From assembly GCA_002307035.1 (NCBI GenBank), contig DBTL01000172.1, positions 1 through 6,821 on the forward strand: a DNA stretch of 6,821 nt. The letters are read 5' to 3'. Source of the stretch: Bacteroides sp. UBA1317 (GTDB taxonomy: Bacteria > Bacteroidota > Bacteroidia > Bacteroidales > Bacteroidaceae). The notes beneath the pieces are model-generated. The model saw only the letters and a list, made by a program, of their open reading frames with translations. It was not told the origin of the DNA and searched no databases. The translations under genes and the position numbers were made by a program. Below, one piece after another: positions 1-5,812 of this stretch (its first letter is position 1; the number at the start of each line of letters is the position of its first letter).

Positions 1-2036
1 CACCTGCTTTTCGAAGGGTGGGTAATCGTATTGGGTTAGTACTCAGAGAAGAATTGCAGAGCCATTATACTGTTCCTGCTACAAATAAAACGGAAAAAGA
101 TAAAAATTATCCGGATGCCATACTTTCTACTCACGAACTTAGTGGGCTTTTCTTTTATAATTTTCTTTATAAAAAGGGATGGATAGAAGATTCACCCCAG
201 AAATTTATTCGGAATTATTTGCTGGAGTTTAGGCGATTTATCAATGATCTTCAAGAAAAGAAGATAGTTCCGATCTCTACAACTTCTTTTATCGGAAAAA
301 GGAAGAGACACAAAGATGAGGATCTGAGAATACTGAATGAAAGAAGTAATAAGTTACAAGTTCTACTAGATGAGTATGGACTAAAGATTGATTGGATACC
401 GGATGATTGCAGGGAGTATTTATTAAACTATAGAGTTTCTTCTGATGCATATATCATAAAAGAAAAATTTGTAGTCATGAGAAAAAGTGCTAATAGTAAG
501 TTGGCGCGTATGAAAGCTTTCTCAGAGGCTGAAAAAGAAGGAGTAAGAACGATGAGTGTTGCCAGAAAACAATTGCGTATTGGTGAATTGGCACAAGAGC
601 TTGCAAGAGATATTGTTTTTCTTACTCCCCCTCAAGAAATATGCGGTGGAGAGAAGAAAAAAATCAATAACATGGAATTTGATGTCTTGCAAAAGATGCT
701 GGCCTATTTTCCTGTGTATAAGGATGAACTAAAGACCTATTTTGATGTGCTCAAAGAAAAAGACAAGAAGTGGAAACATCCGTTTTTGCATTGGGTTGTC
801 ACTAGCAGATATACCTCGTATTCTTCTTTAATAAAAATGTATGAAGCGTATTATCAGTCTAAAATAAAATGGATAGACAAAGAAATATTAGATGGGATTA
901 GAGGTACTGAAGGATATATAACTGGTTGGAGGCTGAAAGATATAGACGCTGTTGTTTCTAAGTATGAGTATATTCTGAAATTGAAGCAGAAAACGAAATT
1001 GGCCATTGATAAAGAGTATTTAGACAAAGCAGTATACTTGCCTACGGATTTATTTAAATGCGCTATTGTAAAAACAATGCGTGGGCATGGGTATACTCTG
1101 AAAGAGGGGAGTAGTGTGGCAGGATGCCTAATGATTTATTTAAAGAATAAAAAACAACCGATGTATGGACTACCACGTTACTATCAGGCTAAAGATTTGG
1201 GCTTTGGTCAAGAGAAATCCAGAGATGAAATAAAGGAGCATATTAAAAATAAGTTCGAATCTGTTGATGCTGAAGTGCAACGAGATATGAAAATCGTAGC
1301 AAAACGAATCAGAGAGAATGAAACGGAAATATTGAGGCAGCAAGCTAATGACCGTGCTCTATTCTTGATGGTAAATGATTTACTTCCTGCATCATTCGAG
1401 GAAGATGACATTGAACGTCTGGGCTTCAACCAACAAGATAATATACTAGAGTCTGAATATGATATGAGTGAACGTCTCTATGGCAGAAAAGTTACTACCC
1501 GATTACCCATAAAGCGATATGGAGAGTTTCGTCGCTTCCTGAAAGATCGTCGCTTAGAGAATCTATTAAAGTATTACCCCGAAGAATCAGATATTGCATT
1601 GGGAATAATAGAAAGCGGCAAGACGCAACAAAGAGGTGAAAAATTTATGTATAGTAATTTGGCAGAGGAGTTAGAATTATATGATATGGAACGAGATCAT
1701 TTGCTGGAGTTAATGTATAAAGTTGATAAAACGCTTGTGGACAATTTCTCGGAAATACCTAAGAAAAATAATAAATACTATGAACATTACGATTGTTTGG
1801 AGTATGCAAAAAATAGCTTAGGATTAACAGAAGATGTTGAATTATTAGAGAAAGAAACTTTTAAGACTCTTAGAAACAGCATGCTTCATAATCAGATTCC
1901 GTATGAAGAGTGGATAAAAGAAGAAATTGATAAAATGGAGGGTGAACCGATGATAACCAAACGAATTATTACCTTAATTGGAGATGTTTACAATCGTTTA
2001 TTAAGTGGTATAGAACTAAAAATAAGTAACTCATGA
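1..2036 (+). CDS. cas13b: Cas13b, type VI-B CRISPR RNA nuclease, C-terminal part (5' end outside window)
   Basis: RNA-guided RNA endonuclease of a type VI-B CRISPR system. In this family crRNA-target pairing activates two HEPN domains that cleave RNA. The frame is open to the left edge (first whole codon at position 3), so the GTG at 18 is not a real start. Seen here are 677 residues, numbered from that codon. Family protein lengths are about 1,100-1,200, so roughly 400-500 N-terminal residues, including HEPN1, lie upstream. Visible Cas13b-like blocks: LPTDLF (346-351), QPMYGLPRYY (385-394), DRALFLMVNDLL (450-461), LPIKRYGEFRRFLKDRRL (501-518). The second HEPN motif R-x4-H is RNSMLH, R624 and H629, followed by NQIP, and sits 48 residues before the stop as in known Cas13b. 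The catalytic pair is intact, so this half looks functional. The stop overlaps the next gene by ATGA, indicating translational coupling. Family call rests on motif recognition, not a search. Confidence 0.92.
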   Translation, partial: PAFRRVGNRIGLVLREELQSHYTVPATNKTEKDKNYPDAILSTHELSGLFFYNFLYKKGWIEDSPQKFIRNYLLEFRRFINDLQEKKIVPISTTSFIGKRKRHKDEDLRILNERSNKLQVLLDEYGLKIDWIPDDCREYLLNYRVSSDAYIIKEKFVVMRKSANSKLARMKAFSEAEKEGVRTMSVARKQLRIGELAQELARDIVFLTPPQEICGGEKKKINNMEFDVLQKMLAYFPVYKDELKTYFDVLKEKDKKWKHPFLHWVVTSRYTSYSSLIKMYEAYYQSKIKWIDKEILDGIRGTEGYITGWRLKDIDAVVSKYEYILKLKQKTKLAIDKEYLDKAVYLPTDLFKCAIVKTMRGHGYTLKEGSSVAGCLMIYLKNKKQPMYGLPRYYQAKDLGFGQEKSRDEIKEHIKNKFESVDAEVQRDMKIVAKRIRENETEILRQQANDRALFLMVNDLLPASFEEDDIERLGFNQQDNILESEYDMSERLYGRKVTTRLPIKRYGEFRRFLKDRRLENLLKYYPEESDIALGIIESGKTQQRGEKFMYSNLAEELELYDMERDHLLELMYKVDKTLVDNFSEIPKKNNKYYEHYDCLEYAKNSLGLTEDVELLEKETFKTLRNSMLHNQIPYEEWIKEEIDKMEGEPMITKRIITLIGDVYNRLLSGIELKISNS

Positions 2037-2563
2037 ATACATGTCTAGAATGGACGAAGGCGCTTGTGGATCCTTTGGCTATTATTATTGGCACCATCAT
2101 TGCTTTGTTTTGGGGGCACAAGTATTGGAGAAAACAAAAAAAAGAGGAAGGAACTTATTTGCAACGCCAAACTCATTATCAAGCAGAAGTAAGTGCAGCA
2201 AAAGCTACATGGGCACTATTGCGCTATATTTCTGAGGCGGACCATGATGATAACATCTTTCGTCGTGGAGAAAAAGATAACGATGACAACAAGGTGTATT
2301 ATTTTCGTCCTGCGCAAGCAACTCTTTTTATGAAGGAATTGATGGAATTGTTTTATAGCCATGGACACGGCTTATTTATTAGTAAAGAGGTCAAGCAGCT
2401 TATTTTTGAGTTAAGAAGCCAAGTGTTTGGTTGGTATCACATTGCACTTAAAAGTGGTGAGCCTGAATTGAAAATAACTAATCGGGAAAAGCTTCAACGG
2501 GTATGGAATATTCGAGATGAACTAAATAGAAGATTGAAGGAACAGATTGTTATTCATGCCTGA
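2033..2563 (+). CDS. csx28: Csx28, membrane accessory protein of type VI-B2 CRISPR
   Basis: 176-residue protein whose ATG overlaps the cas13b stop by four bases. It has one hydrophobic segment (about residues 14-28, DPLAIIIGTIIALFW) followed by a basic stretch HKYWRKQKK, so the positive-inside rule puts the remaining ~145 residues in the cytoplasm. That layout, size and position fit Csx28, which in studied VI-B2 systems forms an oligomeric inner-membrane pore and enhances Cas13b immunity; Csx27 of VI-B1 has several membrane segments and does not fit. The Csx28 family is described as carrying a divergent HEPN domain. Here no clean R-x4-6-H is seen; the nearest are R128-x7-H136 (RSQVFGWYH) and R167-x7-H175. 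The soluble part is rich in charged helices. No separate promoter is seen, so expression probably follows cas13b. Sequence similarity to characterised Csx28 was judged from memory only. Confidence 0.82.
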   Translation: MNTCLEWTKALVDPLAIIIGTIIALFWGHKYWRKQKKEEGTYLQRQTHYQAEVSAAKATWALLRYISEADHDDNIFRRGEKDNDDNKVYYFRPAQATLFMKELMELFYSHGHGLFISKEVKQLIFELRSQVFGWYHIALKSGEPELKITNREKLQRVWNIRDELNRRLKEQIVIHA

Positions 2564-2603
2564 TTTCATTTATTGAATATCTTCTTTTTTAAATAAAAGC
2601 TTT

Positions 2604-3050
2604 ATGCAAGAAACTAAATATTCATCAATTGTATTATTCTTAATTGGTGCTCTACTTTTATTATACGGATGCGAAAGTCACCGTAATCTGGCTACTGACA
2701 CCGATGATTCTGATATCAAGTTAATGGATCCAATTGAAACACAGCCTTTATATCCAGGGGGAACTGTTGCGATGCTCCGATTTATTGAAGATAATTATAG
2801 ATTTCCAGTCGAGCTGTCAGAAAGTGCACCACACGGGATGACTGTTATTCAATGTGTAATAGAAGTTGACGGAAGTATCTCTAATATTGAAGTGATAAGG
2901 TCTGTAGATCCATTGCTAGATAAAGAAGCACTGAGGGTGGTTAAGTTAATGCCTAAATTTGCAAAGCCTGCTTATGTGCAAGGTAAAGCTGTGAGATGCA
3001 AATTTACTATTCCGTTCAAGAGTTACCAAGGCATTCCGATGACGCATTGA
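2604..3050 (+). CDS. TonB C-terminal-domain lipoprotein
   Basis: 148-residue predicted lipoprotein. Residues 9-22 are hydrophobic and end in the lipobox-like LLYGC, so C23 would be the lipidated residue. After a short linker comes a TonB C-terminal domain: YPGG (50-53), AMLRFIEDNYRFP (56-68), then VIQCVIEVDGSISNIEVIRS (81-100) and DPLLDKEALRVVKLMPKF (102-119). Bacteroidetes carry many proteins of this architecture. True TonB has an N-terminal membrane anchor and a long proline-rich span; both are missing, so this is unlikely to be the main energiser of TonB-dependent receptors. It may bind an outer-membrane partner or be a regulatory or envelope factor. It starts 40 bp after csx28 with no recognisable promoter or terminator between, so read-through from the CRISPR operon is possible. 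A functional link to Cas13b is not shown. Confidence 0.83.
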   Translation: MQETKYSSIVLFLIGALLLLYGCESHRNLATDTDDSDIKLMDPIETQPLYPGGTVAMLRFIEDNYRFPVELSESAPHGMTVIQCVIEVDGSISNIEVIRSVDPLLDKEALRVVKLMPKFAKPAYVQGKAVRCKFTIPFKSYQGIPMTH

Positions 3051-3059
3051 AAAATGATA

Positions 3060-3075
3060 AGAATACAGGTATTCT
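3060..3075 (+). other. Short inverted repeat after the TonB-domain gene
   Basis: AGAATAC-AG-GTATTCT, a perfect 7-bp inverted repeat that begins about ten bases after the stop codon. As RNA it would form a six-pair stem with a four-base loop. It has no GC-rich core and no following T-run, so it is at best a weak terminator or 3' end stabiliser; it could equally be a chance palindrome in AT-rich DNA. Confidence 0.3.
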
Positions 3076-3119
3076 AGAGCTAGTCTATACTATGTAAATA
3101 ATGCACTTCTCAATTAAGT

Positions 3120-3143
3120 ATGAGGGAGTAAATGAGGGAGTAA
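3120..3143 (+). repeat. Two perfect tandem copies of a 12-bp unit
   Basis: ATGAGGGAGTAA occurs twice in immediate succession, each copy being a start codon, two sense codons (Arg, Glu) and a stop. It lies between the TonB-domain gene and the broken DUF6398-like gene. The two copies may be a simple slippage duplication; the GGGAG inside each copy also resembles a purine-rich ribosome-binding sequence. No function can be assigned. Confidence 0.75.
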
Positions 3144-3174
3144 ACGAAATATAAAAATCATCATAGATAGTAAT

Positions 3175-3677
3175 ATGGATGCAAAGAAAGAAGAAAAGAC
3201 AAGAGAGAACAAGAAATTATCGCATTACTTCGCAAGTTTTGCGATAAGAAGTTGAATGAAGAGTATTTTAAACTTTGTGAGAAATTGATCTTAAAACTTG
3301 GCAGAAAGAGAGCAGTTCCATTTATGACAGGGAAGACTGAAATATGGGCTGCAGCAACTATTCACGCCATAGGTTCAATCAATTTTTATTCGATAGGTCG
3401 TTCGAACCTTATGTCACTCTAGACGATCTGAATGATTTTTTTGGAACGAAAAAACAACGACCGGAGGTAAATCAAAGAGATCCGGGATATGCTGAAATTG
3501 CATCTCTATGACTCTGAGTTCTCTACGGAGAAGCTCGCAAAATCTAATCCAAGGAATCGATTAGTGGTGGTTGATGGCATGTTTGTTCCTATAGACATGT
3601 TGCCTGAAGAATATCAGGTAATAGCGAGACAGGCCCAGAAAGAAGGGGCAACTGTTTCGTTTAGTACAAGAGAATAG
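3175..3677 (+). pseudogene. DUF6398-like gene broken by four -1 frameshifts
   Basis: Translating in successive frames restores one continuous protein of about 167 residues. Frame pieces: ATG at 3175 to about 3206 (MDAKKEEKTRE); 3207 to about 3386 (EQEIIALLRKFCDKKLNEEY... EIWAAATIHAIGSIN); 3389-3453 (FDRSFEPYVTLDDLNDFFGTKK); 3454-3476 (TTTGGKS); 3477-3677 (EIRDMLKLHLYD to FSTRE, stop TAG). Each junction needs one extra base to stay in frame. Three lie in short homopolymers: T5 at 3383-3387, A6 at 3449-3454, A3 at 3474-3476. The restored sequence matches my recollection of the DUF6398 pattern: LCRKR-like core, EIWAA-IHAIG-NFLFD, then a helix-turn-helix-like FG-KKTTTGGK segment. The family has no established function. 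Only the last 62 residues (from ATG 3489) form an uninterrupted ORF, which starts mid-domain and is probably not a gene by itself. Sequencing error is the alternative explanation, but flanking genes are intact. Confidence 0.8.
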
Positions 3678-3688
3678 AGGGATAGAGC

Positions 3689-3711
3689 GCAGATCACAGA
3701 AAGTGATCTGC
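3689..3711 (+). terminator. Hairpin downstream of the DUF6398-like pseudogene
   Basis: GCAGATCAC-AGAAA-GTGATCTGC: a perfect 9-bp stem with a 5-base loop, 11 bases after the pseudogene stop. It is the strongest short hairpin I found in the window. The bases that follow (TAAACAATTCTATATT) are AT-rich but contain no long T-run, so intrinsic termination is plausible but not typical. It would separate the pseudogene from the ATPase gene, which has its own promoter motif. A protein-binding operator is an alternative reading. Confidence 0.5.
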
Positions 3712-3764
3712 TAAACAATTCTATATTATGTAATATCTATGTTACGCTTTGGTATAAAAAATAT

Positions 3765-3772
3765 TATATTTG
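3765..3772 (+). promoter_or_regulatory. Bacteroidetes -7 promoter motif for the AAA ATPase gene
   Basis: TATATTTG matches the Bacteroidetes primary sigma -7 consensus TAnnTTTG exactly. It stands 36 bases before the ATG at 3809, implying a 5' leader of roughly 30 bases. A TTTG at 3748-3751 is closer than the usual -33 spacing, so no good -33 element is assigned. The surrounding 3721-3780 region is very AT-rich, which raises the chance of a random match. Confidence 0.6.
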
Positions 3773-3808
3773 TATATTATTACAGATTAATCGTAAAAGT
3801 GTAGCAAG

Positions 3809-4894
3809 ATGAAGATATCAGAACTATCAATACACAATTTTAGAGGCATTCCGGATATGAATCTATTTCCGGATCAACATATCAACTTGATTGTGGGTGT
3901 AAATGGTGCAGGAAAGTCTACCGTCCTGGATGCTATTTCGTGCTTACTGTCTTGGTACATTGCTCGTATCAACAATCCTAAGGGAAACGGGAATGTGATA
4001 TCATTGGATGATATTCACCATCATACTGATTTTTGCAAAATATCAATTAAAACCGATATTTCCGGAAGATGGTCTCTCTTACGAAAAAGACCTTATAATA
4101 AAACGGATAAAGGTAGTAAATCGGACTTTACTGATATGATGGAGTATATCCGTAGCATTCGGAGTAATTTAGATGAAACACAGCAGCTTTGTTCTATTCC
4201 CGTAATGGCACACTATCAAGTAAACCGTTCTGTGACAAACATTCCTTTGAAAGTGCGTAAGCACAAAAGATTTGATGTGTTGGATACTTACGAAAATGCA
4301 TTAGACGGAGTTCAAGGATTTAGACGCTTTTTTGAATGGTATAGAGAACGCGAAGATTTGGAAAATGAAGGGTTTCGCTACAATGAATCTCATGCAGAGG
4401 ATATGCAACTAAAGGCTGTAAGAAGTGCACTAACTTCATTCTTTCCTGAATACACTCATGTACGGATACAAAGAAATCCTTTGGCTATGGTTCTCGAAAA
4501 GAAGGGAGAAAAATTCAATATAGCTCAGTTATCTGATGGAGAAAAATGTTATATCTCACTTGTTAGTGATTTATCTCGTCGGTTGGCTATTGCTAATCCA
4601 ACTCTGAATAATCCACTGGAAGGAGAAGGTATTGTGTTAATTGATGAAATAGAATTGCATTTGCATCCTCAGTGGCAGATGGAGGTAATTGCAAAGCTTA
4701 AAAAAACATTCCCTAATTGCCAGTTCTTTATCACAACTCACTCTCCACATGTTGTCTCTGATATTAAGAAAGAACAACTTGTATTGATTAACGAGGGGCA
4801 AAAAGTCTCCTATAAGGAACTCCCAAAAGAGGTTATAGCGAGTTGTATAGCACCTTTGGGATTTAAAAGTTTGCAGGAACAAAAATTATTATAA
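3809..4894 (+). CDS. RecF/OLD-like AAA ATPase (COG3950/AAA_21 type)
   Basis: 361-residue cytoplasmic ABC/SMC-type ATPase. It opens with the family-typical MKISELSIHNFRGI and Walker A GVNGAGKST (30-38, K36). The middle is helical and charged (about 100-235). The signature motif is LSDGEK (241-246). Walker B is GIVLIDEIE (274-282, D279, E280), followed by LHLHPQW, and the switch histidine is in TTHSP (H311). All ATPase motifs are intact, so ATP-driven dimerisation is likely. There is no C-terminal Toprim domain, so it is not a full OLD nuclease. Related ATPases serve in defence systems such as Septu (PtuA with HNH protein PtuB) and retron systems, but no HNH, reverse transcriptase or other effector follows here. 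The protein ends soon after the switch region and may be short at the C-terminus compared with many relatives. It has its own promoter motif. ATPase identity is firm; a defence role is inference. Confidence 0.88.
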   Translation: MKISELSIHNFRGIPDMNLFPDQHINLIVGVNGAGKSTVLDAISCLLSWYIARINNPKGNGNVISLDDIHHHTDFCKISIKTDISGRWSLLRKRPYNKTDKGSKSDFTDMMEYIRSIRSNLDETQQLCSIPVMAHYQVNRSVTNIPLKVRKHKRFDVLDTYENALDGVQGFRRFFEWYREREDLENEGFRYNESHAEDMQLKAVRSALTSFFPEYTHVRIQRNPLAMVLEKKGEKFNIAQLSDGEKCYISLVSDLSRRLAIANPTLNNPLEGEGIVLIDEIELHLHPQWQMEVIAKLKKTFPNCQFFITTHSPHVVSDIKKEQLVLINEGQKVSYKELPKEVIASCIAPLGFKSLQEQKLL

Positions 4895-4934
4895 TTTTAA
4901 TCTGATAATACAGATCACTTAAATCCAATACCTT

Positions 4935-5489
4935 ATGTCCACTACAAGAAGAAATTTCATCAAAACAGCCTGCTTGGGCGGAGCTTGTCTCTGTGGTTTT
5001 AGTTCCATACTGGAAGCTAATCCCCTGAATACTATGAGTGAAAAGAACGGGGAAACAGATTCCAAAGTAACCATGAATCAATTCTGGATAGCGGAATTGC
5101 TCAATAATCTGGATGCTAATTTAGATAAAGAAAGTGTTAGAAAGGTGGTAAAATCGGCCTCCTTGGCTCATTATAATGATCTGAAGATGGAGAATATCTT
5201 AGCTCCGTATAAGGGAAAGTTGGAGGAATTTGTTCCTTTCCTTGAAAAGGAATGGGGATGGATCTGCTCTTTTGAAGGGAAGAATACGCTGATAGCCAAT
5301 GAGAACAAGCCACATTGTGTTTGTCCGCTTGTGAAAGGATTGGATAAAAAGTTTCCGGCGCTTTGTTACTGTTCTGAAGGATTTGCCGAACGCATGTTTG
5401 GTTATGTTTGCCAAAGGCCGGTAAAAGCGACTGTTATTTCTTCTGTCTTCCGTGGGGAGAAATCTTGTGTTTATCAGATTGGGCTATAA
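4935..5489 (+). CDS. Tat-signal small cysteine-rich protein of unknown function
   Basis: 184-residue protein with a twin-arginine signal TTRRNFIK (3-10, R5 and R6), a short hydrophobic segment (about 11-25) and a possible signal peptidase site near LEA-NP (27-30). Tat export implies folding, often with a cofactor, before crossing the inner membrane. The mature part has two C-x-C pairs, C128-x-C130 (HCVCP) and C144-x-C146 (LCYCSEGF), plus C111, C159 and C178. The C-terminal SVFRGEKSCVYQIGL ending is reminiscent of V4R-like or ATC-hydrolase-like domains, where a similar G-x-x-x-C-x-(F/Y) segment closes the fold; this is a weak resemblance from memory. The clustered cysteines could bind a metal or an iron-sulfur cluster. 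It begins 40 bp after the ATPase with no promoter motif seen, so the two may be co-transcribed, although nothing suggests a shared task. Many Bacteroides Tat substrates are redox enzymes, but no catalytic assignment is possible. Confidence 0.78.
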   Translation: MSTTRRNFIKTACLGGACLCGFSSILEANPLNTMSEKNGETDSKVTMNQFWIAELLNNLDANLDKESVRKVVKSASLAHYNDLKMENILAPYKGKLEEFVPFLEKEWGWICSFEGKNTLIANENKPHCVCPLVKGLDKKFPALCYCSEGFAERMFGYVCQRPVKATVISSVFRGEKSCVYQIGL

Positions 5490-5545
5490 AAAAAGGCTAC
5501 CCATCACGAGCAACCAATCTTTTTGTTAACCTTAAATCTAATACT

Positions 5546-5620
5546 ATGAAAAACACACTACAAAGGTATTCATATTCTGCTTACTACCAAATACTCAGCG
5601 TATTGTTGCTCGATTTATAA
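5546..5620 (+). CDS. Possible 24-residue microprotein or leader peptide
   Basis: ATG-initiated ORF whose product starts MKNTLQRYSY and ends ILSVLLLDL before a TAA stop. It has a basic, tyrosine-rich first half and a leucine-rich hydrophobic tail too short for a classical membrane span. The ATG is preceded by an AT-rich stretch (TTAACCTTAAATCTAATACT), which is compatible with Bacteroides initiation, where Shine-Dalgarno pairing is weak. It could be a small peptide, the start of a lost gene, or chance. It lies 230 bp before the permease, far for an attenuator leader. Low confidence that it is translated. Confidence 0.25.
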   Translation: MKNTLQRYSYSAYYQILSVLLLDL

Positions 5621-5670
5621 CATGGTTTAATATATATAAAGATTCAATTAACTCATTAACGTAATGTTTA

Positions 5671-5757
5671 TTTTGATTAACTAAAGAGAGAGCTTGATTA
5701 ATAGACTTGAGACTCCTAAGCGGAGATAATCGTCTTTGTTGTCTCTGTTAATCAAAA
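5671..5757. repeat. 87-bp segment bounded by 11-bp perfect inverted repeats
   Basis: TTTTGATTAAC (5671-5681) and GTTAATCAAAA (5747-5757) are exact reverse complements. Just inside, AGAGA (5685-5689) can pair with TCTCT (5742-5746) across a small asymmetric bulge. The interior has a minor CTCC-TAAGC-GGAG hairpin (5713-5725) and a direct copy of the arm core, TTGATTAAT (5694-5702). Transcribed, this would fold into a long arm topped by a small stem-loop. It could be a small MITE-like element, a structured leader or sRNA, or a transcription factor site. No target-site duplication is evident at the ends and no T-run follows, so neither an IS remnant nor an intrinsic terminator is well supported. 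Confidence 0.55.
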
Positions 5758-5812
5758 ACAGCATTAAAAGGCTAATATACATAATAATATGATTAATAAT
5801 TAAATAAATTAA

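Noticed and set aside
1208..1429. Minus-strand ORF inside cas13b
   Set aside because: It lies wholly within a clear coding region, has low-complexity Ser/Ile-rich content and no family resemblance. The other minus-strand ORFs at 4637-4882, 4863-5081, 5199-5414, 5829-6062 and 6240-6467 are rejected for the same reason.
18..2036. GTG at 18 as the true start of a 672-residue protein
   Set aside because: The frame is open through to the window edge upstream of it, and Cas13b proteins need roughly 400-500 more N-terminal residues, so the GTG is internal.
2041..2235. Plus-strand 64-residue ORF overlapping the start of csx28 in another frame
   Set aside because: The csx28 frame has the membrane segment, the ATGA coupling and the right length; this one is a shadow.
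2604..3050. Assignment as the TonB energy-transducing protein
   Set aside because: It has a lipobox instead of a TonB-type anchor and no proline-rich periplasmic span; only the C-terminal domain is shared.
3396..3410. GTTCGAAC palindrome as a recombinase or inversion site
   Set aside because: It falls inside the coding part of the decayed gene (codons for the RSFEP segment), has no second copy in the window and does not match a known inversion site.
3489..3677. 62-residue ORF as an independent gene
   Set aside because: Its first residues continue a domain whose earlier parts are found in the three other frames immediately upstream, so it is the tail of a frameshifted gene.
4884..4915. AT-rich palindrome and ATCTG/CAGAT stem around the ATPase stop as a terminator
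   Set aside because: The first part is a simple A/T palindrome and the second a 5-bp stem with no following T-run; both are expected by chance in this composition.
3809..5489. ATPase plus next gene as a Septu (PtuA-PtuB) pair
   Set aside because: The downstream protein has a Tat signal and C-x-C motifs, and no HNH motif.
5408..5620. 70-residue ORF overlapping the end of the Tat gene
   Set aside because: Its first 80 bases lie out of frame within the Tat protein gene, and the product lacks recognisable features; only the internal ATG at 5546 is kept as a weak candidate.
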